From assembly GCF_001584325.1 (NCBI RefSeq), contig NZ_LSAZ01000004.1, positions 80,107 to 144,106 of the forward strand: DNA of 64,000 nt. The letters run 5' to 3'. The position numbers and the translations under genes were made by a program. Below, one piece after another: positions 43,179-51,833 of the stretch; within the stretch, counting starts at the first letter, position 1; the number at the start of each line of letters is the position of its first letter. The notes under the pieces are model-generated. The model did no database searches, had not been told where the DNA came from, and worked only from the letters and a program-made list of their open reading frames with translations. This DNA comes from Bacillus nakamurai (GTDB lineage: Bacteria > Bacillota > Bacilli > Bacillales > Bacillaceae).

Positions 43179-44408
43179 TTGGCAATTGCCGCCCCACTGA
43201 AAGAAAAGCCTGTTCAACGTCCCGAAACGACTGTGTATTCCATCTTATTCATCATCGGGATCTGCCATTTGCTTAATGATTCGCTGCAAGCGGTGATTCC
43301 TGCGATGTTTCCTATTTTGGAACGGTCGATGAGCCTTACATTCACGCAGCTCGGGATTATCGCCTTTACATTAAATATGGTGTCTTCCGTCATGCAGCCC
43401 GTCATTGGCTGGTACACGGATAAACGCCCGATGCCCTATGCTTTGCCGCTCGGCCTCACCTCAAGCATGCTCGGCGTATTAGGCCTCGCGTTTGCCCCGT
43501 CTTTTCTGACGATTTTATGCTGTGTTTTCTTTATCGGCTTGGGCTCCGCGGTCTTTCACCCTGAAGGCTCACGCGTCGCTTATATGGCCGCCGGCGCCAA
43601 ACGGGGTTTAGCCCAATCGATTTATCAAGTCGGCGGAAATACCGGCCAGGCGATGGCGCCGTTAATTACCGCGCTGATTCTCGTCCCGCTCGGTCAATTC
43701 GGCTCTGTCTGGTTTACGCTTGTTGCTGCAATCGCTGTGCTGTTTTTGATTTATATCGCCAAATGGTACAGAGAACGGCTTCTTCACCTGCGCGCTTCGA
43801 GTAAAAAAACGCCTGCCGCCGCTCGGCAAACGGTGATTACAAGACCGATTATCGCTGCACTTATTTTGATCATTTTCTTAATTTTCGCGCGCTCTTGGTA
43901 TATCAGCGCCATCGGCAATTTTTATACGTTTTACGCGATGAACGCTTATCATGTAAGCATCCAGCAGGCGCAAAGCTACATTTTCGTCTTTTTATTTTTC
44001 GGTGCTGTGGGAACATTTCTCGGCGGCCCGCTTGCAGATCGCTTCGGAAAGCGGAACGTGATCATCTGCTCATTGATGTCATCGGCGCCGCTAGCGATTT
44101 TTCTCCCGTTCGCGGGCCCTGTTATCGCCTATGTGGTGCTGGCTCTGATCGGTGTCGTCCTGATGTCCAGTTTTTCTGTGACGGTTGTATATGCGCAGGA
44201 GCTTGTTCCGGGTAAAATCGGTACGATGTCAGGACTGACGGTCGGGCTCGCCTTCGGAATGGGCGCGATCGGCGCTGTCGCTCTCGGCGCCCTCATTGAC
44301 ACGGCCGGATTGACGCCGACAATGACCGCCGTCGCCTTTTTGCCCCTTTTAGGGCTTCTCGCTTTTATGCTTCCGAGTGACAAGACGTTAAAAGAATGGC
44401 ATTCATAA
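43179..44408 (+). CDS. yfnC: MFS efflux protein YfnC (fosmidomycin-resistance type)
   Basis: A 409-residue major facilitator of the Fsr (fosmidomycin resistance) subfamily with 12 helices. Characteristic are IIGICHLLNDSLQAVIPAMFP in helix 1 and GLGSAVFHPEGSRVAYMAA in the helix 4-5 region. It probably exports drugs or phosphonate-like compounds; substrate not known. SD AGGAGGAG precedes the start at 43179 (TTG). Length equals YfnC of B. subtilis. A bidirectional terminator separates it from yfnD. Confidence 0.88.
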   Translation: MAIAAPLKEKPVQRPETTVYSILFIIGICHLLNDSLQAVIPAMFPILERSMSLTFTQLGIIAFTLNMVSSVMQPVIGWYTDKRPMPYALPLGLTSSMLGVLGLAFAPSFLTILCCVFFIGLGSAVFHPEGSRVAYMAAGAKRGLAQSIYQVGGNTGQAMAPLITALILVPLGQFGSVWFTLVAAIAVLFLIYIAKWYRERLLHLRASSKKTPAAARQTVITRPIIAALILIIFLIFARSWYISAIGNFYTFYAMNAYHVSIQQAQSYIFVFLFFGAVGTFLGGPLADRFGKRNVIICSLMSSAPLAIFLPFAGPVIAYVVLALIGVVLMSSFSVTVVYAQELVPGKIGTMSGLTVGLAFGMGAIGAVALGALIDTAGLTPTMTAVAFLPLLGLLAFMLPSDKTLKEWHS

Positions 44409-44409
44409 A

Positions 44410-44443
44410 AGAATCCCCCTGTCCTTTTGGCAGGGGGGATTTA
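44410..44443. terminator. Bidirectional terminator between yfnC and yfnD
   Basis: Stem AATCCCCC / GGGGGGATT around a loop. The minus strand, on which yfnD ends, has TTCTTTT after it. Confidence 0.75.
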
Positions 44444-45382
44444 TGTTTCAAACGTATAAAAATGAGTGTCAGGCACAGCATACTTCGGAATAAAACCATC
44501 CCTGAAATCAGGAAACGCCTGCTGGATTTCATCTATCCATTTTTTCAGATTGGCGATATACGGTATATAAATGATGTCAACAGCTGCCTGGTCATCAATG
44601 TGATAGTACCAGCATAGGTTAAATTCGTTCTCCGTAACGAGTGTAAAGCCGGAAAAATGATAAAAAATCAGCGGAGTGTCATCTACATAAACAGCCCCGT
44701 CACGCAGGCTGACCTCATATTGTTCAATATTCCACAGCGCCGTATTGGCGCCGATTGAATTCACGACATGGACGTGTTCAAACTGTGCCGGCCACTTTTC
44801 AACATATCTTTGATCACCGTATGTCTTTTTTTCTTCATTCATCTCCACTGTACAATAGGCGATGCAATCCTGCCTCCACTGCCACACCGCCCTGTACGCT
44901 TCTTCTGTATTCTGCGCGCCGACAAAACCGGTGTTGTACTGACCCGTCCGCTTGTAATAAGGCATAAACCGTTCAGAATTGCGGTGGTCTGTCAGAAACA
45001 GCGACGCATCCGGCTTTTCCATAAACAAGCTTTCCAAGTCAGAAAAGAAAAAGAGATCGGTATCCATATGGGCAAAATATTCAGCTTCGTCATACTCGGT
45101 CATAACATGGAACAAAAACGCCGGTTTGAGCGTCCAGCAATATTCATGAAACGTCCGGCTGCTTTTTGCCTCAAGCAGCTCCGGATCCTCCATTTCATGG
45201 AGCTGCACAAACGTCACATGCTCCCACGGCACCTGCTGAAGCAGCTCATATGCTTTCAGATCGACGCACAGCACATACAGATGAAAATCGCGGCAATGCT
45301 CATGGAGAGAATGAATCATCGGCATCAATTTAAAGATATGTGTCCTCGAAACAATGGTTAAAAAATGATATTTACTCACCAT
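44441..45382 (-). CDS. yfnD: Glycosyltransferase YfnD, spore glycan cluster
   Basis: A 313-residue nucleotide-diphospho-sugar transferase of the same fold as YfnF. The metal-binding motif is YFAHMDTDLFFFSDLES; a conserved late motif is LIFYHFSGFTLVTENEFNL. It is the last gene of yfnH-yfnG-yfnF-yfnE-yfnD, 12 bases after yfnE. In B. subtilis this operon is expressed late in sporulation (sigma-K) and makes glycans of the spore crust. Acceptor and exact sugar are not known. Confidence 0.88.
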   Translation of the reverse strand: MVSKYHFLTIVSRTHIFKLMPMIHSLHEHCRDFHLYVLCVDLKAYELLQQVPWEHVTFVQLHEMEDPELLEAKSSRTFHEYCWTLKPAFLFHVMTEYDEAEYFAHMDTDLFFFSDLESLFMEKPDASLFLTDHRNSERFMPYYKRTGQYNTGFVGAQNTEEAYRAVWQWRQDCIAYCTVEMNEEKKTYGDQRYVEKWPAQFEHVHVVNSIGANTALWNIEQYEVSLRDGAVYVDDTPLIFYHFSGFTLVTENEFNLCWYYHIDDQAAVDIIYIPYIANLKKWIDEIQQAFPDFRDGFIPKYAVPDTHFYTFET

Positions 45383-45394
45383 ACCACATCCAAT

Positions 45395-46555
45395 TTATTT
45401 AAGATCCACATGCAGTAAATCAGCAATCAGCGCTTTGAGCGCCCTTGCAAAATGCGTGACGCCCAATTTTTTTTCCGCTTTCGAAAGAAGCTTTTGCGCC
45501 TGCTGCAAGTCGAAGCTTTTTTTCGTGACACGCGGGGCCTTCGTCCGCCAGTCAGGGTCAAGGTTGCGGTCTTTGACCACATGCAGCAGCTCGAGAAACA
45601 GGTGCAGCAGGCTTTCATATTTCTCATATTCAAGCAGCTCTTCAATGTCTGCCATGATGCTGTTCGTTAAGTCCGCGTCAAACGGGCCGTTAAACGCGAG
45701 GTGCACGCCAAGCGAGTGAATGTTGTTGTATTTGTCGCACATGTAGGCGATATTCGTCCGAATGTCATCAACAGACGCACAATTGCTCGGATGCTCCTGA
45801 TGGACGCTCATGATATCGCGCCGCAGTTGAAAGGACAGCCCAGCCTGGTGCAGCCTGATGCCAAGGTCATAATCCTCAAAGCCGTACCTGACGATGCCTT
45901 CATCAAACAGGCCGAGGTCTGCCACATGCTTTCTTTTGACAGACGAATTATTCGTGATGAAAAAACGCCACGGCAGATGATAGCCCTTCAAATCATCTCC
46001 GTATTTTTCTAAAATGCTTTTGAGCACTTTAATAAAATCGGTATCTAAATCAAAGCACTTTTCGCTAAAGCTGCCGTCTTTAATCTCGCTTTCATCAAGA
46101 AGAGACTCTTTATCGCCGGGCAGCTCCTCATACAGCTCAGCGAGTTTTTCTTTATGCTCTTTTTCAAAGCGGTCATAATAAAAGCTGTAAATCCGTTTCC
46201 AGAACATACCGCACACGACAAGGCCGTCTTGATTTTCGTGCGCCTTGATATGCTTTGCCACCAAATCCTTTTCGGCCAGCATGTCACTGTCATGGAAGAT
46301 TAAAATGTCGCCTCTGGCATTGCGGACCGCCTGATTGCGCCCGTATGCGATGCCTCTGTTTTCTTTAATTCTGACAAAGCTCAGCGGAAAATTCGCGCTG
46401 AACGATTCAAGCATGGATAAGGTACCGTCTTCTGAGCCGTTGTCAGCCACAATGACTTCAAACGGCTCTGTACACTCCTGTTCATTTAGAGACAAAAGAC
46501 TGTTATAAAGCCTCTCCCTTGAATTATATGCGGGTACAATGACGCTTGCCTTCAC
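45395..46555 (-). CDS. yfnE: GT2 glycosyltransferase YfnE, spore glycan cluster
   Basis: A 386-residue family-2 glycosyltransferase. The GT-A domain has SVIVPAYNSRERLYNSL, VIVADNGSEDGT and the metal motif ILIFHDSDMLAEKD. A galactosyltransferase-like motif FGFEDYDLGIRLHQAG-type stretch (RYGFEDYDLGIRL) sits around residue 235. The C-terminus is helical. It lies 28 bases after yfnF and 12 before yfnD, in the spore-crust glycan operon. Confidence 0.88.
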   Translation of the reverse strand: MKASVIVPAYNSRERLYNSLLSLNEQECTEPFEVIVADNGSEDGTLSMLESFSANFPLSFVRIKENRGIAYGRNQAVRNARGDILIFHDSDMLAEKDLVAKHIKAHENQDGLVVCGMFWKRIYSFYYDRFEKEHKEKLAELYEELPGDKESLLDESEIKDGSFSEKCFDLDTDFIKVLKSILEKYGDDLKGYHLPWRFFITNNSSVKRKHVADLGLFDEGIVRYGFEDYDLGIRLHQAGLSFQLRRDIMSVHQEHPSNCASVDDIRTNIAYMCDKYNNIHSLGVHLAFNGPFDADLTNSIMADIEELLEYEKYESLLHLFLELLHVVKDRNLDPDWRTKAPRVTKKSFDLQQAQKLLSKAEKKLGVTHFARALKALIADLLHVDLK

Positions 46556-46583
46556 TATTCGTTCACTTCCTGTATAAGATCAT

Positions 46584-47495
46584 TTATTTGTTATCATCCT
46601 CAGATGCAAACCCGTTGAAATCAGGACGAACGGCGCTGACCGTCTCAATCACATGCGGCAGAATGTCCTGATAGAGCTGATGGACAAAAGGCAGATCTGT
46701 TCTGGTCGTCTCATGAATCAGCCGGATGTCATCGGTGCTGACGATCCGATAGCCGCTGAAATGATAAAAAATCAGCGGATGTCCGTCTTCCAGCACAAGA
46801 CGCCCGTCCTTCCATGAAAATGTGTGTTTTCCGTAATTCCAATGGCCGATATTCACACCGGGCGTCGTGATGTCACATACATTCGGAAACAGATCAGACA
46901 TATAATCCAAGTAGCCTTGATCCCCGAATTTCCCTTCTCCCGGAGCGTTTTTGCATTCCTCAAGGCAGCGCTGTTTCCACCACTTGAGACAATCGGTCCC
47001 GGCTTGATCGGTTTTGAAGCTGAGAAAACCGGAATTATACCGGCCTAAAAGACGCTGGAGCATGTCAATTTCCTGTTTTTCAAACGATGGGATGACGATA
47101 TCGCCGCGTGACAGGAGCACCGAACAATCCGGCTGATTTTCAAAAATCGGTCTCGGATCGGCGAAGAAAAACAAATCGGCGTCAATATACGTGACACGCT
47201 CTAGGCCGGGATGTCTGTCCAGTACGGCTTCGAGAAATACCGGCTTCACCGTCCAGCAGTATTCGCTTTGATCTCTCGTTTTTTTCAGTTCAAGGAGCTC
47301 CTCGTTTTCCAGCGCAGCTATCGGAACCAAGGTGACATTCTCCAGCTGCATCGCTTTAAGCACTTGATAGGTGTCATCGTCCATACATAACGTAAAAACG
47401 GAGGCATCCGCCTGAACCTCTTTCAATGAGCCGAATAAAGCGATGGCCTGATACAGCCTTCCTTTTGATAAAACAGTGCAATATGCGCTTGTCAC
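46584..47495 (-). CDS. yfnF: Glycosyltransferase YfnF, spore glycan cluster
   Basis: A 303-residue paralogue of YfnD: metal motif VTYIDADLFFFADPRPIF and the shared HPLIFYHFSGYRIVSTDD motif. The pair suggests that two similar sugars are added in sequence. Gap to yfnG is 24 bases. The likely donor is the CDP-sugar made by YfnH and YfnG, which is inferred from the operon. Confidence 0.88.
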   Translation of the reverse strand: MTSAYCTVLSKGRLYQAIALFGSLKEVQADASVFTLCMDDDTYQVLKAMQLENVTLVPIAALENEELLELKKTRDQSEYCWTVKPVFLEAVLDRHPGLERVTYIDADLFFFADPRPIFENQPDCSVLLSRGDIVIPSFEKQEIDMLQRLLGRYNSGFLSFKTDQAGTDCLKWWKQRCLEECKNAPGEGKFGDQGYLDYMSDLFPNVCDITTPGVNIGHWNYGKHTFSWKDGRLVLEDGHPLIFYHFSGYRIVSTDDIRLIHETTRTDLPFVHQLYQDILPHVIETVSAVRPDFNGFASEDDNK

Positions 47496-47519
47496 GTCTT
47501 TTTCTCACCTCTGTGTCAG

Positions 47520-48488
47520 TTACTTTTGAAAAAATGCTTTATACCAATCGATCGTTTTTTCAAGCCCTTCATCAATGGTGTGCGCAGGCGTCCAGTTCAA
47601 AAGCTTCCTCGCTTTTTCCGCTGATAAATATTGAAGCTTGATTTCGTGGCTTCCTTGGTTGAGCACCTTCGGCTTCAGATCACTGCCCATGGCCTTTAGG
47701 ATTTTTTCCACCAGCTCCAGCACCGTCAGCTGAATTTCATTGCTGAAGTTGAACGCTTCTCCCGCCAGATCAAGCTCCTCCATTTTTTCAGCGAGCAGGA
47801 GGTATGCCTGCACCGCATCCTCGATGTAAAAATAATCACGGATAAACGTGCCGTCGCTGCGAATTTCAGGTGCTTCACCGTTCAGCACGAGCCGGATCGT
47901 CTGCGGGATAATCCGGTTAAAGTTCAAATCACCGCCGCCGTACAGATTGCCGCAGCGCGTGATGCAGACCGGAAGGCCGTACGTATTAAAATATGTGTGG
48001 CTTAACAGATCGGCACAGCTTTTTGATACGTCATACGGATGCTTTCCTTGAAGCGGCATGTTTTCATCGTACGGCAGATTCGGCTGATCGCCGTACGCCT
48101 TATCGCTGGAAGCAACGATGACCCGCTTGATGAGCGGATGCTTGCGGCACGCTTCGAGGATGTTCCATGTGCCGAGTATGTTGGCTTCAAAGGTGGAGAT
48201 CGGATTCCGGTTCGCGACACCGACGATTGCCTGGGCTGCAAGGTGAAAAACGGTGTCAATCTCGTACTCCCCAAGCGCCCGTTCAATCACATCCAAATCT
48301 TCAAGAGCGCCGTGCACGATGTTCATTTGCTTCACTTGCTCTCCCTGATAAAGATTCGACTTCGGCACCGCGTCACGGACAAGCCCGGTGACATTGGCTC
48401 CTTGGTCAATCAGTTCCTTTACCAGATAGCTTCCTAACAGACCTGTACACCCCGTCACAAATACATTTTTATTTTTCCAGAAACTCAA
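47520..48488 (-). CDS. yfnG: CDP-glucose 4,6-dehydratase-like enzyme YfnG
   Basis: A 322-residue extended short-chain dehydrogenase. The NAD-binding motif is [16 protein letters not shown] and the catalytic Tyr-Lys pair is in [12 protein letters not shown]. It most resembles CDP-glucose 4,6-dehydratases, and the upstream gene makes a CDP-sugar, so YfnH and YfnG together likely give a CDP-4-keto-6-deoxyhexose for YfnD/E/F. Starts six bases after yfnH ends. Length equals B. subtilis YfnG. Confidence 0.9.
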   Translation of the reverse strand: MSFWKNKNVFVTGCTGLLGSYLVKELIDQGANVTGLVRDAVPKSNLYQGEQVKQMNIVHGALEDLDVIERALGEYEIDTVFHLAAQAIVGVANRNPISTFEANILGTWNILEACRKHPLIKRVIVASSDKAYGDQPNLPYDENMPLQGKHPYDVSKSCADLLSHTYFNTYGLPVCITRCGNLYGGGDLNFNRIIPQTIRLVLNGEAPEIRSDGTFIRDYFYIEDAVQAYLLLAEKMEELDLAGEAFNFSNEIQLTVLELVEKILKAMGSDLKPKVLNQGSHEIKLQYLSAEKARKLLNWTPAHTIDEGLEKTIDWYKAFFQK

Positions 48489-48494
48489 AGTTGA

Positions 48495-49259
48495 TCACCA
48501 TACCTTCCATACATGTTGTCCTTGATCCCACACTTTGTTGACTTCCAACAGATTTTTATACGTATCGATCGCCGTCCAGAACCCGTAATGCCTGTATACC
48601 GCCAGTTCCCCGTCCTTCGCCAGCTTCTTCAGCGGTTCTTCTTCAAACATGACATCCCGGTCCAGAGGCAAATAATCGAATACTTTCGGGCTCAGTACGA
48701 AGAATCCGCCATTGATGATGCCGTCGCTTGAGGTTTTTTCAGAAAAGCTCATCGCCATCCCGTCTTCGACTGTCATCGTTCCGAATTGTGAGTTTTTTTC
48801 AATTCCGGTGACTGTGACGGCAGCCCCTTTTGATTGATGATAGCTGATTAAATGAAACACGTTGATGTTCGCCAGTCCGTCTCCATATGTCATCAGAAAG
48901 GTTTCATCGCCGATGACTTCCTTCGCCTGCAACAGCCGCCCCGCCGTCTGTGTATGTTCACCCGTATCTAAAAAGGTGATTTTCCACGGCTCAGACTTTC
49001 CCAATATCCGTACTTCGCCGGTAGAGCTGTCAAGCGTCATACTGTGGTTTTTCCAATCATAGTTTAAGAAGTATTCCTTGATGAGCTCTCCTTTGAAGCC
49101 AAGAAGCAGGATAAATTCGTTTACGCCATAGTATTGATAGAGTTTCATGATATGCCATAGAATCGGTTTTCCGCCTATCAAGGCGAGCGGTTTAGGACGT
49201 TCGTTGGTGATTTCGCTCATTCTCGTTCCTTTTCCGCCGCAGAGAATGACTGCTTTCAT
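48495..49259 (-). CDS. yfnH: Glucose-1-phosphate cytidylyltransferase-like YfnH
   Basis: A 254-residue sugar nucleotidyltransferase. The N-terminal nucleotide loop is AVILCGGKGTRMSE; ERPKPLALIGGKPILWHIM and TYGDGLANINV carry the conserved Lys and Asp. Similar to RfbF enzymes making CDP-glucose. First gene of the yfnHGFED operon. On the minus strand a CATAGAGAA at about 49276-49284 is a weak candidate for a sigma-K -10 element, not certain. Confidence 0.9.
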   Translation of the reverse strand: MKAVILCGGKGTRMSEITNERPKPLALIGGKPILWHIMKLYQYYGVNEFILLLGFKGELIKEYFLNYDWKNHSMTLDSSTGEVRILGKSEPWKITFLDTGEHTQTAGRLLQAKEVIGDETFLMTYGDGLANINVFHLISYHQSKGAAVTVTGIEKNSQFGTMTVEDGMAMSFSEKTSSDGIINGGFFVLSPKVFDYLPLDRDVMFEEEPLKKLAKDGELAVYRHYGFWTAIDTYKNLLEVNKVWDQGQHVWKVW

Positions 49260-49432
49260 CTCTACCCCTCTTCTCTATGAATATTGAAATCGAAACCGCT
49301 CATGCCAGAGAAACCCACCCGATAATTTGTCCGATTCTCTATCACCGGTTTCAAAATCTACTGTAAGATATGAGAAATTGGCACCCTTTGTGATCAAAAG
49401 CTGCCTCTTTTTTCAGAATGATCAAGATACAC

Positions 49433-49471
49433 AAAAAAAGAGCCTTACGGGAATATGTCCCATAAGGCTCT
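49433..49471 (-). terminator. Terminator after yfnI
   Basis: Minus strand stem AGAGCCTTA-GGG / CCC-TAAGGCTCT followed by TTTTTT. Confidence 0.9.
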
Positions 49472-49477
49472 GTCTGC

Positions 49478-51406
49478 TTATTTATTGTCTTTATTGAGCT
49501 TTTCTTTGCCGTAATGATATTTGGACGGATCAACCGGCGTAAAGTCACTCATTTTGTGGAATCTGAGCAAGTCTTTGTACATGACGCTGTCTGACAGTTT
49601 CAACTGCTCTGTAACTCTTGCTTTCAGGTTCTTCGTTTCTTGGTTGCCTTTTAATTCTTTCCCTGTCTTCGTATCGTAAACGACGTTAGAGATAGATGTG
49701 TATTTCGGTGTAACGTAGTCCCCGTTTCGGAATGTGACCGTATCATCATGATCTTTCGAGAAGAGGTCCGTACCGAAATTAATATATTTCTTAGAGTCAA
49801 TGCCTTCAAGATGAAGGACGGTAGGCATAACGTCCATTTCACCGCCGTACGTATGGTTCACTCCGCCTTTTTTGCCCGGAATGTGAATCATAAACGGCAC
49901 GCGCTGGTTTTGAGCGTTTTGATAAGGCGTAATCTCTTTGCCGAGAATTTGTTTCATCGCGCGGTTATGGTTTTCAGAGATTCCATAGTGGTCTCCGTAA
50001 ATCATAATCACTGAGTTATCATATAAACCCGATGCTTTTAATTCTTTAAAGAATTCTTCAAGCGCTTCGTCAAGATAACGGGCGGTTTGGAAATAGTCAT
50101 CAACCGTCGCGTCTCCTGTCGTCGCTTTTGCGATCGTTGCGTCTTTTTGATCAAGCGTAAACGGATAATGGTTCGTCAGCGTAATTAAGTGCGCATAGAA
50201 CGGCTGTTTCAGCGATTGAAGCTTAGGAATAGATTCTTTAAAGAATGGTTTATCCTTAAGTCCCATATTCACAAGGTTGTCTTCAGACATATCGTATGTG
50301 CTGGCGTCAAAGAATTTATCGTAGCCGATATGTTTGTAAATCTGGTCACGGTTCCAGAAGGATTTGTAATCACCGTGCATGACCGCGCTTGTATACCCTT
50401 CACTTTGGTCCAGGATGGCAGGCAGTGATTGATACGTATTTTCTCCTTTTGTCACGAAGGCTGACCCTTCAGGCAGACCGAACAGACTGTTATCCATCAT
50501 CAGCTCGGCATCAGATGTTTTCCCTTGGCCTGTTTGGTGGAAAAAGTTATCAAAGTACGTCATGTCATCTCCGCCGCGGGCGAGTTTATTCAAAAACGGC
50601 GTGACTTCTTTCCCGTTCAGCTTGTAGTTGATCAGGAACGACTGGAAGCTTTCTAAGTGAATCTTAATAATATTTTTGCCTTTGGCCTTACCGAAATACT
50701 CGGCGTTCGGTTTCGCGTAATGCGACGATGTGTAGTTCTCAACGCTCGTCAGGTCATCACTGCTGGCATATGCCCGCTGCGTTTCCGTCTGCGCCGTCTG
50801 CACGCCGTCATAAATCGTGTAATTATACAGGCCTAAATACTTCACAATGTAGTTCCGGTCAAATGTTCTTGTTAACAGTTCCGGACGGTCTTCTTCGGCA
50901 ATCGATAAGTTAATGAAGAACAAAATAATTCCCGTAACGATGATTAATGATGCATACCGTTTTTTCAGTTTAAATTCTTTCAGTTCACGTCTCCACACCA
51001 AGAGTGCGATTAAGATAATGACGTCAACAAAGTATAAAATATCATGGCCGGACATAATGCTGAAAATGCCGTCTCCCATATTTCCGACATTGCCTGATTG
51101 CTTCAGGTTCGGGAATGTCAAGAAATCGTCGAAGAAACGATAGAATAGAATGTTTGCATACAAAATAAACGTCATGATGAAATCAATGACCACCATGATA
51201 ATCGCTGATTTGCGGCCTTTCGCAAACAATGCCAGTCCTAAAAAGAAAATGGCGCTTGAGAACGGGTTAATCACAAGCAGAAACTGCTGTGTCGGACCCT
51301 TTACCCCAAGGTTGAATTCAGCATGATAGGCTAAATACGTTTTGGCCCAAAACAAAATAATAGCCAGTACAAAAAAACTAAGTCTGTAAGAAAATAATTT
51401 CTTCAT
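49478..51406 (-). CDS. yfnI: Second lipoteichoic acid synthase YfnI
   Basis: A 642-residue paralogue of LtaS with five N-terminal helices and an extracellular sulfatase-like domain. Nucleophilic Thr in TGQGKTSDAELMMDN, metal sites in IHLESFQSF and MIYGDHYGISENHNRA, His in TLTNHYPF. In B. subtilis YfnI is the sigma-M-induced LTA synthase making longer polymers under envelope stress. The ATG at 51406 has an SD (AGAGG). A sigma-M-type promoter lies about 175 bases upstream. Confidence 0.92.
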   Translation of the reverse strand: MKKLFSYRLSFFVLAIILFWAKTYLAYHAEFNLGVKGPTQQFLLVINPFSSAIFFLGLALFAKGRKSAIIMVVIDFIMTFILYANILFYRFFDDFLTFPNLKQSGNVGNMGDGIFSIMSGHDILYFVDVIILIALLVWRRELKEFKLKKRYASLIIVTGIILFFINLSIAEEDRPELLTRTFDRNYIVKYLGLYNYTIYDGVQTAQTETQRAYASSDDLTSVENYTSSHYAKPNAEYFGKAKGKNIIKIHLESFQSFLINYKLNGKEVTPFLNKLARGGDDMTYFDNFFHQTGQGKTSDAELMMDNSLFGLPEGSAFVTKGENTYQSLPAILDQSEGYTSAVMHGDYKSFWNRDQIYKHIGYDKFFDASTYDMSEDNLVNMGLKDKPFFKESIPKLQSLKQPFYAHLITLTNHYPFTLDQKDATIAKATTGDATVDDYFQTARYLDEALEEFFKELKASGLYDNSVIMIYGDHYGISENHNRAMKQILGKEITPYQNAQNQRVPFMIHIPGKKGGVNHTYGGEMDVMPTVLHLEGIDSKKYINFGTDLFSKDHDDTVTFRNGDYVTPKYTSISNVVYDTKTGKELKGNQETKNLKARVTEQLKLSDSVMYKDLLRFHKMSDFTPVDPSKYHYGKEKLNKDNK

Positions 51407-51579
51407 GGCAACCTCTACTTTCCTAAACACTTTAAATCTGTATTCTTACTTTTTGCTTCAATTCCTGCTTTCCGTGCAAAATGAAAGCATCACACAGCCC
51501 CATAAACACACCATTTAAAAAAAACGATATATTTATCATTCGTGTCATGCCCTTTGAACATCTATCCCGCCAGCCATTA

Positions 51580-51606
51580 GACGCAGGATATCCGCTCTTC
51601 GTTTCA
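51580..51606 (-). promoter_or_regulatory. Sigma-M-type ECF promoter of yfnI
   Basis: Minus strand TGAAAC (51601-51606), 17-base spacer, CGTC (51580-51583), an exact match to the sigma-M consensus. It lies in the otherwise empty 51431-51794 region. Confidence 0.75.
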
Positions 51607-51794
51607 CATTTTTTTCTCTCATAAAAAGGATACCTGAGTCAGACCCCGTCTGGAAAAAGAATAGATACCGAATATAAGAATAACACAAACTGCTAAAAAA
51701 CGAAAAATGAATATAGCAGACGGCCGCCTATTGGCAGGCTGAAGTTATTGTATGCACGGGGATGTAAAAATATGAATACTTTTCTGATTGATGC

Positions 51795-51816
51795 AAAAAA
51801 GACTGGATGTTCCAGT
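51795..51816 (-). terminator. Terminator after cypD
   Basis: Minus strand stem GACTGG / CCAGTC followed by TTTTTTG. Confidence 0.8.
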
Positions 51817-51833
51817 CCTCATTTGAATGCTTT

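Noticed and set aside
44768..45361. 197-codon plus-strand ORF opposite yfnD
   Set aside because: Shadow of a conserved glycosyltransferase; composition does not look coding.
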